Origin: Alphaproteobacteria bacterium
GTDB taxonomy: Bacteria; Pseudomonadota; Alphaproteobacteria; Caulobacterales; Caulobacteraceae
Direction of reading: 5' to 3'
Assembly (NCBI GenBank): GCA_018820205.1
Contig: JAHJOK010000050.1
Coordinates: 1-35,333 of the forward strand
DNA: 35,333 bases
The notes under the pieces were generated by a model. That model was not told the DNA's origin, searched no databases, and saw nothing but the letters and a program-made list of their open reading frames with translations. Positions 24,629 to 32,376 of the stretch are shown here, one piece after another (the stretch's first letter is position 1; the number at the start of each line of letters is the position of its first letter). Position numbers and translations under genes: made by a program.

Positions 24629-25959
24629 CCCACGCCATCGAAGCCAATGCCGACGGCCTGATCGGCCCGACCCATTCCTATGCCGGGCTCAGCCCCGGCA
24701 ATCTGGCCGCCAGCCTCAATGCGGGCCAGGCGTCCAACCCGCGCGCGGCCGTGCTGCAAGGTCTCGACAAGATGAAGCGGCTCGCCGACCTGGGCGTGCC
24801 CCAGTTCGTGCTGCCGCCGCACGAGCGGCCCGACATCCCGTTCCTGCGCAGCCTGGGCTTCACCGGCTCCGACGCCGCCGTACTGCAACAGGCGTGGAAG
24901 GACGCGCCCACATTCGCCGCCGCCGCCTGTTCCGCCAGTCCCATGTGGGCCGCCAATGCCGCCACGGTGACGCCCAGTGCCGACAGCGCCGATGGCCGTG
25001 TCCATTTCACACCCGCCAACCTGCACACCAACCTGCACCGCTCGCTGGAGCACGCCCAGACGAAACGAGCGCTGGATGCCCTGTTCCCCAACCCCAGCCG
25101 CTTTGCCGTCCACGACGCCCTGCCCGCCGTCGCGCATCTGGCCGACGAGGGTGCCGCCAACCACGTCCGCCTGTGTGCCGAGCATGGCCAGCCGGGGGTC
25201 AACTTGCTGGTCTGGGGGCGCGAAGCGTTCGAGCATTGGGACGGTGCCTATCCGGCCCGCCAGACCCGTCAGGCCAGCGAGGCCATCGTCCGTCGCCACG
25301 CCGCATCGGGCGCAGTGCTGGCCCAGCAATCGCGCGCCGCCATCGCGGGCGGTACGTTCCACAATGATGTCGTCTGCGTCGGCGCGCTGAACACCCTGTT
25401 CCATCATCAGCTGGCGTTCCAGGATACTGCCGCGACCCACGCCGCGATCCGCGCTGCCGCCACCGGGTTCGAACCGATCTTTGTCGAGGTCTCGTCTGCC
25501 GACCTGCCCTTGGCCGACGCCATCTCCAGCTATCTGTTCAACTCCATGCTGGTGCAGCTGCCGGGCGAGGACCGCCTGAGCCTGATCTGTCCGACGGAGA
25601 CCCGCGACAATCCGCGCAGCCATGCGGTGGCGCAGAAACTGGCCGGGTCGAACGGCCCCATCGCTCGGGTCGAATACGTCGATGTGCGCCAGTCGATGCG
25701 GAACGGCGGCGGCCCCGCCTGTCTGCGTCTGCGGGTCGTCCTGACCCAGGACGAGCTGGCCGCGACCAACCCAGCCATGCGGCTGACCGACGCCCTGCAT
25801 GGTCGCCTGTCCGAATGGGCCTATCGCTGGTACCGCGACACCCTGGCCCCCGCCGATCTGGCCGATCCGGCGCTGATCGACGAGACCCGCGGGGCGCTCG
25901 ACGCGCTGACGGGAATGCTTAATCTGGGATCCAGCTTCTACCCGTTCCAACGCATCTGA
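24625..25959 (+). CDS. astB: N-succinylarginine dihydrolase
   Basis: Second step of the AST pathway: N2-succinylarginine to N2-succinylornithine plus two NH3 and CO2. The 444-residue length (E. coli 447) and pentein fold fit. Residues matching the catalytic triad are Glu175 (HLADEGAANH), His246 (GGTFHNDVVCVG) and Cys366 (NGGGPACLRLRV). The conserved N-terminal substrate segment EANADGLIGPTHSYAGLSPG is present. The gene order M20-astA-astD-astB differs from the E. coli astCADBE order. The aminotransferase astC is absent here, so ArgD or another transaminase presumably acts. Confidence 0.95.
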   Translation: MTHAIEANADGLIGPTHSYAGLSPGNLAASLNAGQASNPRAAVLQGLDKMKRLADLGVPQFVLPPHERPDIPFLRSLGFTGSDAAVLQQAWKDAPTFAAAACSASPMWAANAATVTPSADSADGRVHFTPANLHTNLHRSLEHAQTKRALDALFPNPSRFAVHDALPAVAHLADEGAANHVRLCAEHGQPGVNLLVWGREAFEHWDGAYPARQTRQASEAIVRRHAASGAVLAQQSRAAIAGGTFHNDVVCVGALNTLFHHQLAFQDTAATHAAIRAAATGFEPIFVEVSSADLPLADAISSYLFNSMLVQLPGEDRLSLICPTETRDNPRSHAVAQKLAGSNGPIARVEYVDVRQSMRNGGGPACLRLRVVLTQDELAATNPAMRLTDALHGRLSEWAYRWYRDTLAPADLADPALIDETRGALDALTGMLNLGSSFYPFQRI

Positions 25960-25970
25960 TCGGCCGCGCG

Positions 25971-26405
25971 ATGACCCAAAATCCGATCCTGCTCGCCGGG
26001 GGCGTGCTGAGCGCCGGCGCCTCGCTTCTGCATCTGGCCGTCATCGCGGGCGGGCCCGCATGGTATCGTTTTTTCGGGGCGGGCGAGGGCTTGGCGAGGA
26101 TGGCCGAGCAGGGTTCGGTGACCCCGACGCTGATCACCATCGGCATCGCGCTCGTCCTCGCGGTCTGGGCGGCCTATGCCTTTGCCGGGGCGGGTGTGAT
26201 CCCCCGGCTGCCCCTGATGCGGACCGCGCTGATATTGATCTCGGCCGTCTATTTGCTGCGGGGTCTGGTGCTGGTTCCGGCCTTTGTGATGAATGGCGGC
26301 GCGTTCGAGCCCTTCGTTCTGTGGAGTTCCGTGATCGTGCTGATCTTTGGTCTGGCCTATGCGATCGGCACATGGATCGCCTGGCCCACACTGTCAGGTC
26401 GATGA
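25971..26405 (+). CDS. Four-helix membrane protein, unknown function
   Basis: A 144-residue protein with four clear hydrophobic segments at about 6-27, 52-76, 82-106 and 114-138 and short loops. The first helix includes a His (LLHLAVIAGGPAWYRFFGAG), a pattern shared by several uncharacterised small inner-membrane proteins. There is no motif that I can name. It begins 11 bp after astB and ends 4 bp before the permease, so it is almost certainly co-transcribed with both. No ribosome site stands out. Confidence 0.75.
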   Translation: MTQNPILLAGGVLSAGASLLHLAVIAGGPAWYRFFGAGEGLARMAEQGSVTPTLITIGIALVLAVWAAYAFAGAGVIPRLPLMRTALILISAVYLLRGLVLVPAFVMNGGAFEPFVLWSSVIVLIFGLAYAIGTWIAWPTLSGR

Positions 26406-26409
26406 CGCC

Positions 26410-27708
26410 ATGACCCAATCCACGCCCGTCGAGATGAGCCCCGCCCGCCGGCTCAGGAACATCATCGGCGGATCGGCCGGCAATCTGGTGGAGTGGTTCG
26501 ACTGGTACGCCTATGCGGCGTTCACCCTGTATTTCGCGCCGGTGTTCTTTCCCGACGGAGACGACACCGCCAGCCTGCTGAAGACCGCCGCCATCTTCGC
26601 CGTCGGCTTCCTGATGCGGCCGGTCGGGGCCTGGGTGATGGGCGTCTATGCGGACCGGAAGGGGCGCAAGGCCGGACTGACCCTGTCTGTCAGCCTGATG
26701 TGCACGGGGTCGCTGATCATCGCCTGTACGCCCGGATACGCGACCATCGGCATCGCGGCGCCCGGCCTGTTGCTGCTGGCCCGCATGCTTCAGGGCCTGA
26801 GCGTCGGCGGCGAGTACGGTTCAAGCGCCACATACCTGTCGGAGATGGCGACGGCGAAGCATCGCGGCTTCTGGTCCAGCTTTCAGTATGTGACGCTGAT
26901 TTCCGGGCAGCTTCTGGCGCTGGCTTTGCTGATCGTTCTGCAGCGGACGCTGGGCGAGGCGGCGCTTTCGGACTGGGCCTGGCGCATTCCGTTTTTCGTC
27001 GGCGCGGCCCTGGCGGTGATCGTCTTCTGGCTGCGGCGAGGGCTGGACGAAACCCACGCCTTCCAGTCCGAGGCGGCGCGATCGGCGCCCAAATCCAGCG
27101 CGCTGGAACTGGTGCTGCGCCACCCGAAGGAAGCGCTGATCGTCATCGGCCTGACCGCCGGCGGGACGCTGGCCTTCTATACCTACACGACCTACCTGCA
27201 GAAATTCCTGACCAATACCTCGGGCTTCACCAAGGCCCAGGCGACCGAGATTTCGGCGGCGGCCCTGCTGATGTTCATGCTGATCCAGCCGCTGGTCGGG
27301 GCGTTGTCGGACCGAGTCGGCCGGAAGCCGGTGATGATCGCCTTCGGCGTTCTCGGCCTGCTGTGCACCGTGCCGATCATGAGCGCCCTGGCTGTCACGA
27401 CCAACGCGTTCGCCGCCTTCGGACTGGCGCTCGCGGCCCTGGTGATCGTGTCCGGCTATACGGCGATCAACGCGGTGGTGAAGGCCGAGCTGTTCCCCGC
27501 CCACATCCGGGCCCTGGGTGTCGCCCTGCCCTACGCCATCGCCAATGCGACCTTCGGCGGGACAGCGGAATATGTGGCGCTGTGGTTCAAGCTGGACGGA
27601 CGCGAGAGCCTGTATTTCTGGTACGTCACCGGGATGATTGGGATCTCGCTGATCACCTACGTCCTGATGCGCGATACGAAGACGAAGAGCTTGATCGCGG
27701 AGGACTGA
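26410..27708 (+). CDS. kgtP: MFS metabolite:H+ symporter, 2-oxoglutarate permease-like
   Basis: A 432-residue twelve-helix transporter of the MHS subfamily. Long stretches parallel E. coli KgtP: GNLVEWFDWYAYAAF (about 23-37), AVGFLMRPVGAWVMG, RKGRKAGLTLSVSLMCTGSL, LQGLSVGGEYGSSATYLSEM, QYVTLISGQLLALA, FYTYTTYLQKFL and KAELFPAHIRALGV. KgtP takes up 2-oxoglutarate with protons. In this cluster 2-oxoglutarate would be the amino acceptor for the transaminase step of the AST pathway, so the pairing makes metabolic sense. Another dicarboxylate substrate remains possible. It is the last gene of the long plus-strand run. Confidence 0.87.
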   Translation: MTQSTPVEMSPARRLRNIIGGSAGNLVEWFDWYAYAAFTLYFAPVFFPDGDDTASLLKTAAIFAVGFLMRPVGAWVMGVYADRKGRKAGLTLSVSLMCTGSLIIACTPGYATIGIAAPGLLLLARMLQGLSVGGEYGSSATYLSEMATAKHRGFWSSFQYVTLISGQLLALALLIVLQRTLGEAALSDWAWRIPFFVGAALAVIVFWLRRGLDETHAFQSEAARSAPKSSALELVLRHPKEALIVIGLTAGGTLAFYTYTTYLQKFLTNTSGFTKAQATEISAAALLMFMLIQPLVGALSDRVGRKPVMIAFGVLGLLCTVPIMSALAVTTNAFAAFGLALAALVIVSGYTAINAVVKAELFPAHIRALGVALPYAIANATFGGTAEYVALWFKLDGRESLYFWYVTGMIGISLITYVLMRDTKTKSLIAED

Positions 27709-27730
27709 GGGGCAATCCCGCCGTCCCCGC

Positions 27731-27797
27731 GGAGCGCGGAGCTCCAGGTCCGCTCTATAGAGTCATCGACAAGGGCGGACCCGGAGGTCCGCGCTCC
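27731..27797. repeat. Inverted pair of 24-bp hairpin elements between convergent genes
   Basis: The left arm 27731-27754 (GGAGCGCGGAGCTCCAGGTC plus CGCT) and the reverse complement of the right arm 27774-27797 match at 21 of 24 positions. The right arm alone folds as GCGGACC-CGGA-GGTCCGC. Placement between the stops of kgtP and the minus-strand lipoprotein fits a bidirectional transcription end or a REP-type element of a second family. Confidence 0.7.
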
Positions 27798-27808
27798 AGG
27801 GCGTCGCC

Positions 27809-28102
27809 TCAGGCAGCCGGCGCCCCCTCCTCGCCTTCCTTCAGATAGACCACGCGGCAATCGCCATCGACCGTGGTGTAGCGGCCGTTGGCGGCGTCGA
27901 CAAAGGCCAGACGGCCCTCATCGCTGTTTTCAACCTTGCCCGTCGAACGGCCGGAGAAGGTCTCGGTCCCATAGGTCCAGCAGGTGATGTCGGCGGGCCG
28001 GTCGCCGAACGTCGCGGCGTTGCGCGCGCGCTTCGATTCGGTGCAGGCGGCGGCCGTCACGGCGAGACCCGCGATCAGAACGAGGGTGGTCGTGCGCTTC
28101 AT
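27809..28102 (-). CDS. Small lipoprotein, unknown function
   Basis: A 97-residue protein with signal peptide and lipobox TAAAC (Cys20). The mature part contains two cysteines (ITCWTYGTE, GDCRVVYLKE) that could form a disulphide, and a short beta-rich core (RLAFVDAANGRYTTVDGDC). I do not recognise the family. Its ATG overlaps the phhA TGA (ATGA), so it is expressed with phenylalanine hydroxylase, though no link to that enzyme follows from the sequence. Confidence 0.75.
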   Translation of the reverse strand: MKRTTTLVLIAGLAVTAAACTESKRARNAATFGDRPADITCWTYGTETFSGRSTGKVENSDEGRLAFVDAANGRYTTVDGDCRVVYLKEGEEGAPAA

Positions 28103-28974
28103 GCCGCGAACCTTCCGCCCTTGTGGGCATAGGCTTGGGAGCCTTGGGTGATGACGCGGTCATAGGGCTGGATGGCCTCGATGCCGATCTGGGAAGCGTC
28201 CTTCAGCCGGTCGTAGATGGGGCCGAAATCCTCCAGCGTGGCGTCGTTCAGGGCCTCGATCGAGGGGATGACGAAATAGACCTGCTGGAAGTCGTCGATC
28301 CGGTAGTCGGTGCGCATGATGCGTTCCAGATCGAAGGCGATCCGGTTCGGTGACGGGTCCTCGACCGCGAACACGCTCTCGGTCGCCGACGAGACGATGC
28401 CGGCGCCGTAGATGCGCAATCCGTCGCCCTCGTCCATCAGGCCGAACTCGACCGTGTACCAGTACAGGCGAGCCAGGTTCTTGAGCATGCCGAGGCTCTG
28501 GGCGCGTTGGCCGCCCTTGCCATAGGCCTGCATGTAGTCGGCGAAATTGGGGTCGGTCAGCATCGGGACGTGGCCGAAGACGTCGTGGAAAATGTCCGGC
28601 TCCTGCAGGTAATCCAGTTGGTCCGGCTTCCTGATGAACTGGCCCGAGGGGAAGCGCCGGTTGGCGAGGTGGTCGAAGAAGACCTCGTCCGGCACCAGGC
28701 CGGGCACGCAGACGACGGTCCAGCCGGTCAGGGCCTTCAGCTTGGGATTCATCAGGGCGAAGTCGGGGATGCCGCCGGTGTTCAGGTCCAGCGCCTTCAA
28801 CCCGTTCATGAAGGCGTCGGCGGCCCGGCCGGGCAGGATCTCCATCTGGCGCGCATACAGGGTGTCCCAGGTGTCATGCTCGACCTGGGTATAGGCCCGC
28901 CAGTTCTGCGAGATCGTCCAGTCCGCCGCCGCGCCTTCGGGCGGGGCCTGAAAGACATGTTCGAAATCAGCCAT
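28099..28974 (-). CDS. phhA: Phenylalanine 4-hydroxylase
   Basis: A pterin- and iron-dependent monooxygenase converting phenylalanine to tyrosine. It is 291 residues, the usual bacterial single-domain length. The iron ligands are visible as His130 and His135 in PDIFHDVFGHVPML and Glu176 in WYTVEFGLM. The GTG three bases upstream is an alternative start, but the ATG at 28974 has GGAG 6 nt away. Other conserved parts are RRFPSGQFIR, YGAGIVSSATES and the C-terminal QVYFVIPSIEAL. No phhB (carbinolamine dehydratase) is next to it here. Confidence 0.96.
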   Translation of the reverse strand: MADFEHVFQAPPEGAAADWTISQNWRAYTQVEHDTWDTLYARQMEILPGRAADAFMNGLKALDLNTGGIPDFALMNPKLKALTGWTVVCVPGLVPDEVFFDHLANRRFPSGQFIRKPDQLDYLQEPDIFHDVFGHVPMLTDPNFADYMQAYGKGGQRAQSLGMLKNLARLYWYTVEFGLMDEGDGLRIYGAGIVSSATESVFAVEDPSPNRIAFDLERIMRTDYRIDDFQQVYFVIPSIEALNDATLEDFGPIYDRLKDASQIGIEAIQPYDRVITQGSQAYAHKGGRFAA

Positions 28975-29040
28975 CACACGCTCCTTGCGACGCCAGTCTA
29001 GAGCCCGACCGGCTGTCGTCCAAGGGCCGGACGCTCACGA

Positions 29041-29355
29041 TCAGTGGATCGGCTGCGTGCGGGGGGCGATATGGCCTTCGCCGTCCATTGTGAACCAATG
29101 GGCTTGATCCGCCGCAGACAGGGGCGCGATGTCCGGATCGTGTTCCAGCACGGCTTCCGCAGCATAGACCAGGAAGCCCGCTTCCGCGCCCATCGCCAGG
29201 ACGCGGTAGAAGGGCTGGTCGCGCTTGTCCGGGCCGGGCTCGTCCGCCGGGCCGGCATAGGCGGCGTCGACGTCGACGATCACGCCGCGAAAGGCTTCCT
29301 CGCGATGGCGCACGATCTGGCCGAGGCCGAATTTGGCAGTCAGGGACTGGGTCAT
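29041..29355 (-). CDS. hspQ: HspQ/YccV-like heat shock protein
   Basis: A 104-residue protein of the hemimethylated-DNA-binding (YccV/HspQ) family. In E. coli it is a heat-shock protein that promotes degradation of DnaA variants and acts as a Lon specificity enhancer. Recognisable sequence is AKFGLGQIVRHREEAFRGVI at the N-terminus, VDVDAAY, and DQPFYRVLAMGAEAGFLVYA in the core. A charged C-terminal tail follows. It is divergent from ppx across 148 bp that must contain both promoters; I could not pick out a confident sigma-32 site. phhA follows 66 bp downstream on the same strand. Confidence 0.85.
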   Translation of the reverse strand: MTQSLTAKFGLGQIVRHREEAFRGVIVDVDAAYAGPADEPGPDKRDQPFYRVLAMGAEAGFLVYAAEAVLEHDPDIAPLSAADQAHWFTMDGEGHIAPRTQPIH

Positions 29356-29503
29356 GGCGCATCGATACGACCGCGCGCCTGAGCCTAATGCCGGCCTCGC
29401 CGTTCATCTTCCTGTCATGAAAGGTTGGCGCGAACGGCCCGGGGCGACTAGGCTGGTTGCGACGGGCGCCCGTGACGGCTGCGCCCACTTGAAAGTTCGG
29501 CCC

Positions 29504-30619
29504 ATGCCGGAACCCGACGGCGCGCCCCAGCGGCGCGACGAGCGGTCCCGGGTCCGAGGGTCGTCGATGCGGGACGGGTCGGGTCGCGACGCCCCCGTTT
29601 TCGGCGCCCTCGATCTGGGGACCAACAATTGCCGGCTGCTGATCGCGCGGCCCTCGCGCGACGGCTTTCGGGTCATCGACAGCTTCAGCCGCATCGTGCG
29701 CCTGGGCGAGGGACTGTCGCGCACCGGTCGATTGGACGCGGCGGCGATGGACCGGGCCTATGACGCCCTGGCCCTTTGCGCGGAACGGGTGGTGCGACGC
29801 GGCGTCGATTCGGCGCGGCTGACCGCCGTGGCGACCCAGGCCTGTCGCGCGGCCGAGAACGGCGCCGAATTCATCGACCGGGTCCGACGCGGCACGGGCC
29901 TTCGATTGCGCATCATCGACCCCGCCGAGGAAGCACGGCTGTCGGTCGAGGGATGCCTGAACCTGTTCGATCCGAAGGCGGAGGCGGTGCTGGTCATTGA
30001 TGTCGGCGGCGGATCGACCGAACTGTCGTGGCTGCGCCGGACGAACGGGGAGATGAAAACGGTCAGCTGGATGTCGGCGCCCCTGGGCGTGGTGACCCTC
30101 GCCGAACGCCACCCGGAGCCGGACCATGCGGGCGAACCCTGGTACGAGGCGATGGTCGCCGACATGAGCCAAGCCCTCGCGGCCGGCGGTATCGTCGATG
30201 CGGAGTTCCAACAGCTGTGCGCCGCCGGTCGTGGGCATCTGGTGGGCACATCAGGCGCGATCACCAGTCTGGCGGGCGTTCATCTGAACCTTCGGCGATA
30301 CCAGCGAGACCGGGTCGACGGCCTGTGGATGACCCGGTCGGAATGCGAGGCGGCGGCGCAAAAGCTGAAATCGCTCGGTCCTCAGGGCCGGGCGGCCGAG
30401 GCCTGCATCGGGCCGGATCGGGCCGATCTGGTATTGGCCGGGGCGGCGATCCTGGAGGCCGTCCAGCGCGCCTGGCCCAGCGAGCGGGTGCGCGTCGCCG
30501 ACCGGGGTCTGCGCGAGGGCCTGTTGCTGCAACAGATGCGCGAGGCCCGTCGACCCAAGCGAAGACGCCGGGGCCGGCGTTCGGGTCAAACAGCCGGCGC
30601 CGCCGCCCCCGAGACCTGA
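29504..30619 (+). CDS. ppx: Ppx/GppA phosphatase family protein
   Basis: A 371-residue member of the actin-fold exopolyphosphatase/pppGpp phosphatase family. The first phosphate loop is FGALDLGTNNCRLLI, the second is VIDVGGGSTELSW, and later landmarks are GTSGAITSLAGV and ADRGLREGLLLQ. It lacks the C-terminal HD-like extension of long Ppx, as is typical of the short alphaproteobacterial form, so substrate preference (polyP or pppGpp) cannot be told. The start is uncertain: I take the ATG at 29504, with ATGs at 29417 and 29570 possible. The basic tail (PKRRRRGRRSG) overlaps the convergent cyclophilin gene by 34 bp. Confidence 0.85.
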   Translation: MPEPDGAPQRRDERSRVRGSSMRDGSGRDAPVFGALDLGTNNCRLLIARPSRDGFRVIDSFSRIVRLGEGLSRTGRLDAAAMDRAYDALALCAERVVRRGVDSARLTAVATQACRAAENGAEFIDRVRRGTGLRLRIIDPAEEARLSVEGCLNLFDPKAEAVLVIDVGGGSTELSWLRRTNGEMKTVSWMSAPLGVVTLAERHPEPDHAGEPWYEAMVADMSQALAAGGIVDAEFQQLCAAGRGHLVGTSGAITSLAGVHLNLRRYQRDRVDGLWMTRSECEAAAQKLKSLGPQGRAAEACIGPDRADLVLAGAAILEAVQRAWPSERVRVADRGLREGLLLQQMREARRPKRRRRGRRSGQTAGAAAPET

Positions 30620-31485
30620 ACCGGCAGGTCGATATCGCAGATCGAGAAGTCGGCGCCCCGGTCGGCGCGCACGCCCTGGGCCAGGGTCCGGAAGGCGGCG
30701 GTACCGGCGTCCAGCACCTGAACCGCCGGCCGGTCGGCCAGCGCCAGATCGGCGGCGACACGGACCCGGATCATGCGATCGGGATCGGCGGTCACGGCGC
30801 CGTTCTCGCCGTCGCCGACCTTGATGGCGCGCACCACGTCGAGCCCGGATACGACCCGGCCCCAGACGGTGTAGCGCTTGTCCAGCGCCGGATAGGCGGC
30901 GCGCATCAGGAAGAACTGGCTGTTGGCGCTGTCCGGCGCATCGTCGCGCGCCATGCCCGCGACGCCGGGGCAATAAGCGCCCCAGCCATGCACCCGGCCG
31001 TCGGCCGTGGTCGCCATAACGGAGGTCGGCTGTGTCTGGATCGGCAGGGAGTTCAGGAACCCCAGCGCCGCGCCCGCCGGCTCGGCGACCGAGGCGAACG
31101 GCGTCTCGGGGCCGCGCCGGAAGGTGAATTCGGCCTTGATGTCGGGATAGGGGCTCTGCCCTTCACCGGTGCCCAGCGGATCACCCGTCTGGGCCATGAA
31201 GCCCTCGATGACGCGGTGGAAGACGATGCCATCGAAGAAATTCCGGCGCGCCAACACCCGCATCCGCTCCACATGCAGGGGCGCGGCCTCGGGCGCCATC
31301 TCGACCAGGATGCGCCCCCGGTTGGTGTCGATGACCAGCAGGTTGTCGGCCGGAACCTGACGCCAGTCGGCGGGAGCATAGGCGACCGTCGCATCGGCCG
31401 TCGTCGCGGCGGCCGCGTCCTGGGCCTGGGCCGGACCGGAAAGGCCCGCCAGCATGATCGAGGTCGCGATGATCGTCGTGCGCAT
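30586..31485 (-). CDS. Exported cyclophilin-type peptidylprolyl isomerase (copy 2)
   Basis: A 299-residue protein with a Sec signal peptide (MRTTIIATSIMLAGLSGPAQ, cut after AQA). The cyclophilin core is split: the N-terminal part has FHRVIEGFMAQTGDPLGTG with Arg91 and Gln99. About 50 residues are then inserted (about 122-172) before GVAGMARDDAPDSANSQFFL and LDKRYTVWGRVV. A C-terminal extension of about 60 residues contains a conserved Cys (FSICDIDLP). It is clearly paralogous to the gene just upstream, with both insert and extension shared. Role: periplasmic protein folding, inferred. AGGGGG precedes the ATG at 31485; the gap to copy 1 is 2 bp. Confidence 0.88.
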   Translation of the reverse strand: MRTTIIATSIMLAGLSGPAQAQDAAAATTADATVAYAPADWRQVPADNLLVIDTNRGRILVEMAPEAAPLHVERMRVLARRNFFDGIVFHRVIEGFMAQTGDPLGTGEGQSPYPDIKAEFTFRRGPETPFASVAEPAGAALGFLNSLPIQTQPTSVMATTADGRVHGWGAYCPGVAGMARDDAPDSANSQFFLMRAAYPALDKRYTVWGRVVSGLDVVRAIKVGDGENGAVTADPDRMIRVRVAADLALADRPAVQVLDAGTAAFRTLAQGVRADRGADFSICDIDLPVQVSGAAAPAV

Positions 31486-31487
31486 GT

Positions 31488-32357
31488 CTATCCCCCTGTG
31501 ACCTCGGCGACGGGCTGGACGTCGCAAACGCGGAAATTGGAGCCGCTGGCCGCGCGGGTTTCGGCGACGTGCGCCTGGAAGGCGGCAGAATGCGTGTCGA
31601 GCATGCGCACCACCGGCCGCTCGGAGTCCGGCAGGGCGGCGGCGGTGCGGACGTGGGTCATGGTGTCGGGATCGGTCACGGCGCCGTCGGCGGTGTCGGT
31701 TCCCGGCTTGAGTGTCCCAACCACCTCCAGCCCCGACACGATGCGTCCGAAGGCCGTATAGTTGCCATCCAGCACGTCATTCGTCCCCATCATCAGAAAG
31801 AACTGGCTGTTGGCGCTGTCCAGCGCGCTGGCCCGGGCCATGCCCGCGACGCCGTTGCAGAACAGTCCCCCGGCGTCGACCTTGAAGTCGGATGTCACCA
31901 TCATCTGGGCGTCGGGCTGGGTCTGGACAGGCAGGGAGCCCACCAGCCCCACGATGCCCTCGTCGGCGCCTTCGATCCGGGCGAAGCGTGCGTCGCGGCC
32001 CCGACGAAACGTGAACTCCGGCGCGATATCGGGCAGTTCGGACCCGCCCTGACCGGTACCCAGGGGGTCGCCGGTCTGGGCCATGAAGCCGGTCAGCACG
32101 CGGTGGAATTTCAGGCCGTCATAAAAACCCTGATCCGCCAGGGTGCGAACCCGCTCGATGTGGCGCGGCGCGGCGCGGGGCTCCAGCTCGACCAGGATCC
32201 GGCCCTTGGACGTGTCGATGACCAGAAGATTTTCCGGCGCGATCGTGCGCCAGTCGGCGGCGGCCGGTGCAGGGACTGCGGCGGTCTGGGCGGCGGCTCC
32301 GGCGGCCGGCGAAAGGACCGCGAGGGCGGCGACGAGAGCGAAAGGCGTGATCTTCAA
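31488..32357 (-). CDS. Exported cyclophilin-type peptidylprolyl isomerase (copy 1)
   Basis: A 289-residue protein beginning at a TTG (32357) with AGGA 7 nt upstream; no ATG lies before the signal peptide KITPFALVAALAVLSPAAGA. Core motifs are FHRVLTGFMAQTGDPLGTGQ, GVAGMARASALDSANSQFFL and LDGNYTAFGRIVSGL. It shares with copy 2 the long insertion, the Cys before NGVAGMAR (LFCNGVAG versus AYCPGVAG) and a C-terminal Cys (FRVCDV), suggesting a conserved disulphide or shared partner. It lies 19 bp downstream of coaD, so the three genes probably form one unit. Confidence 0.88.
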   Translation of the reverse strand: MKITPFALVAALAVLSPAAGAAAQTAAVPAPAAADWRTIAPENLLVIDTSKGRILVELEPRAAPRHIERVRTLADQGFYDGLKFHRVLTGFMAQTGDPLGTGQGGSELPDIAPEFTFRRGRDARFARIEGADEGIVGLVGSLPVQTQPDAQMMVTSDFKVDAGGLFCNGVAGMARASALDSANSQFFLMMGTNDVLDGNYTAFGRIVSGLEVVGTLKPGTDTADGAVTDPDTMTHVRTAAALPDSERPVVRMLDTHSAAFQAHVAETRAASGSNFRVCDVQPVAEVTGG

Positions 32358-32376
32358 AACGGTATCCTGAGCGGTT

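Noticed and set aside
28123..29001. Plus-strand frames antisense to phhA (for example 28507-29001)
   Set aside because: Val/Gly/Gln-rich shadows opposite a gene with intact iron ligands.
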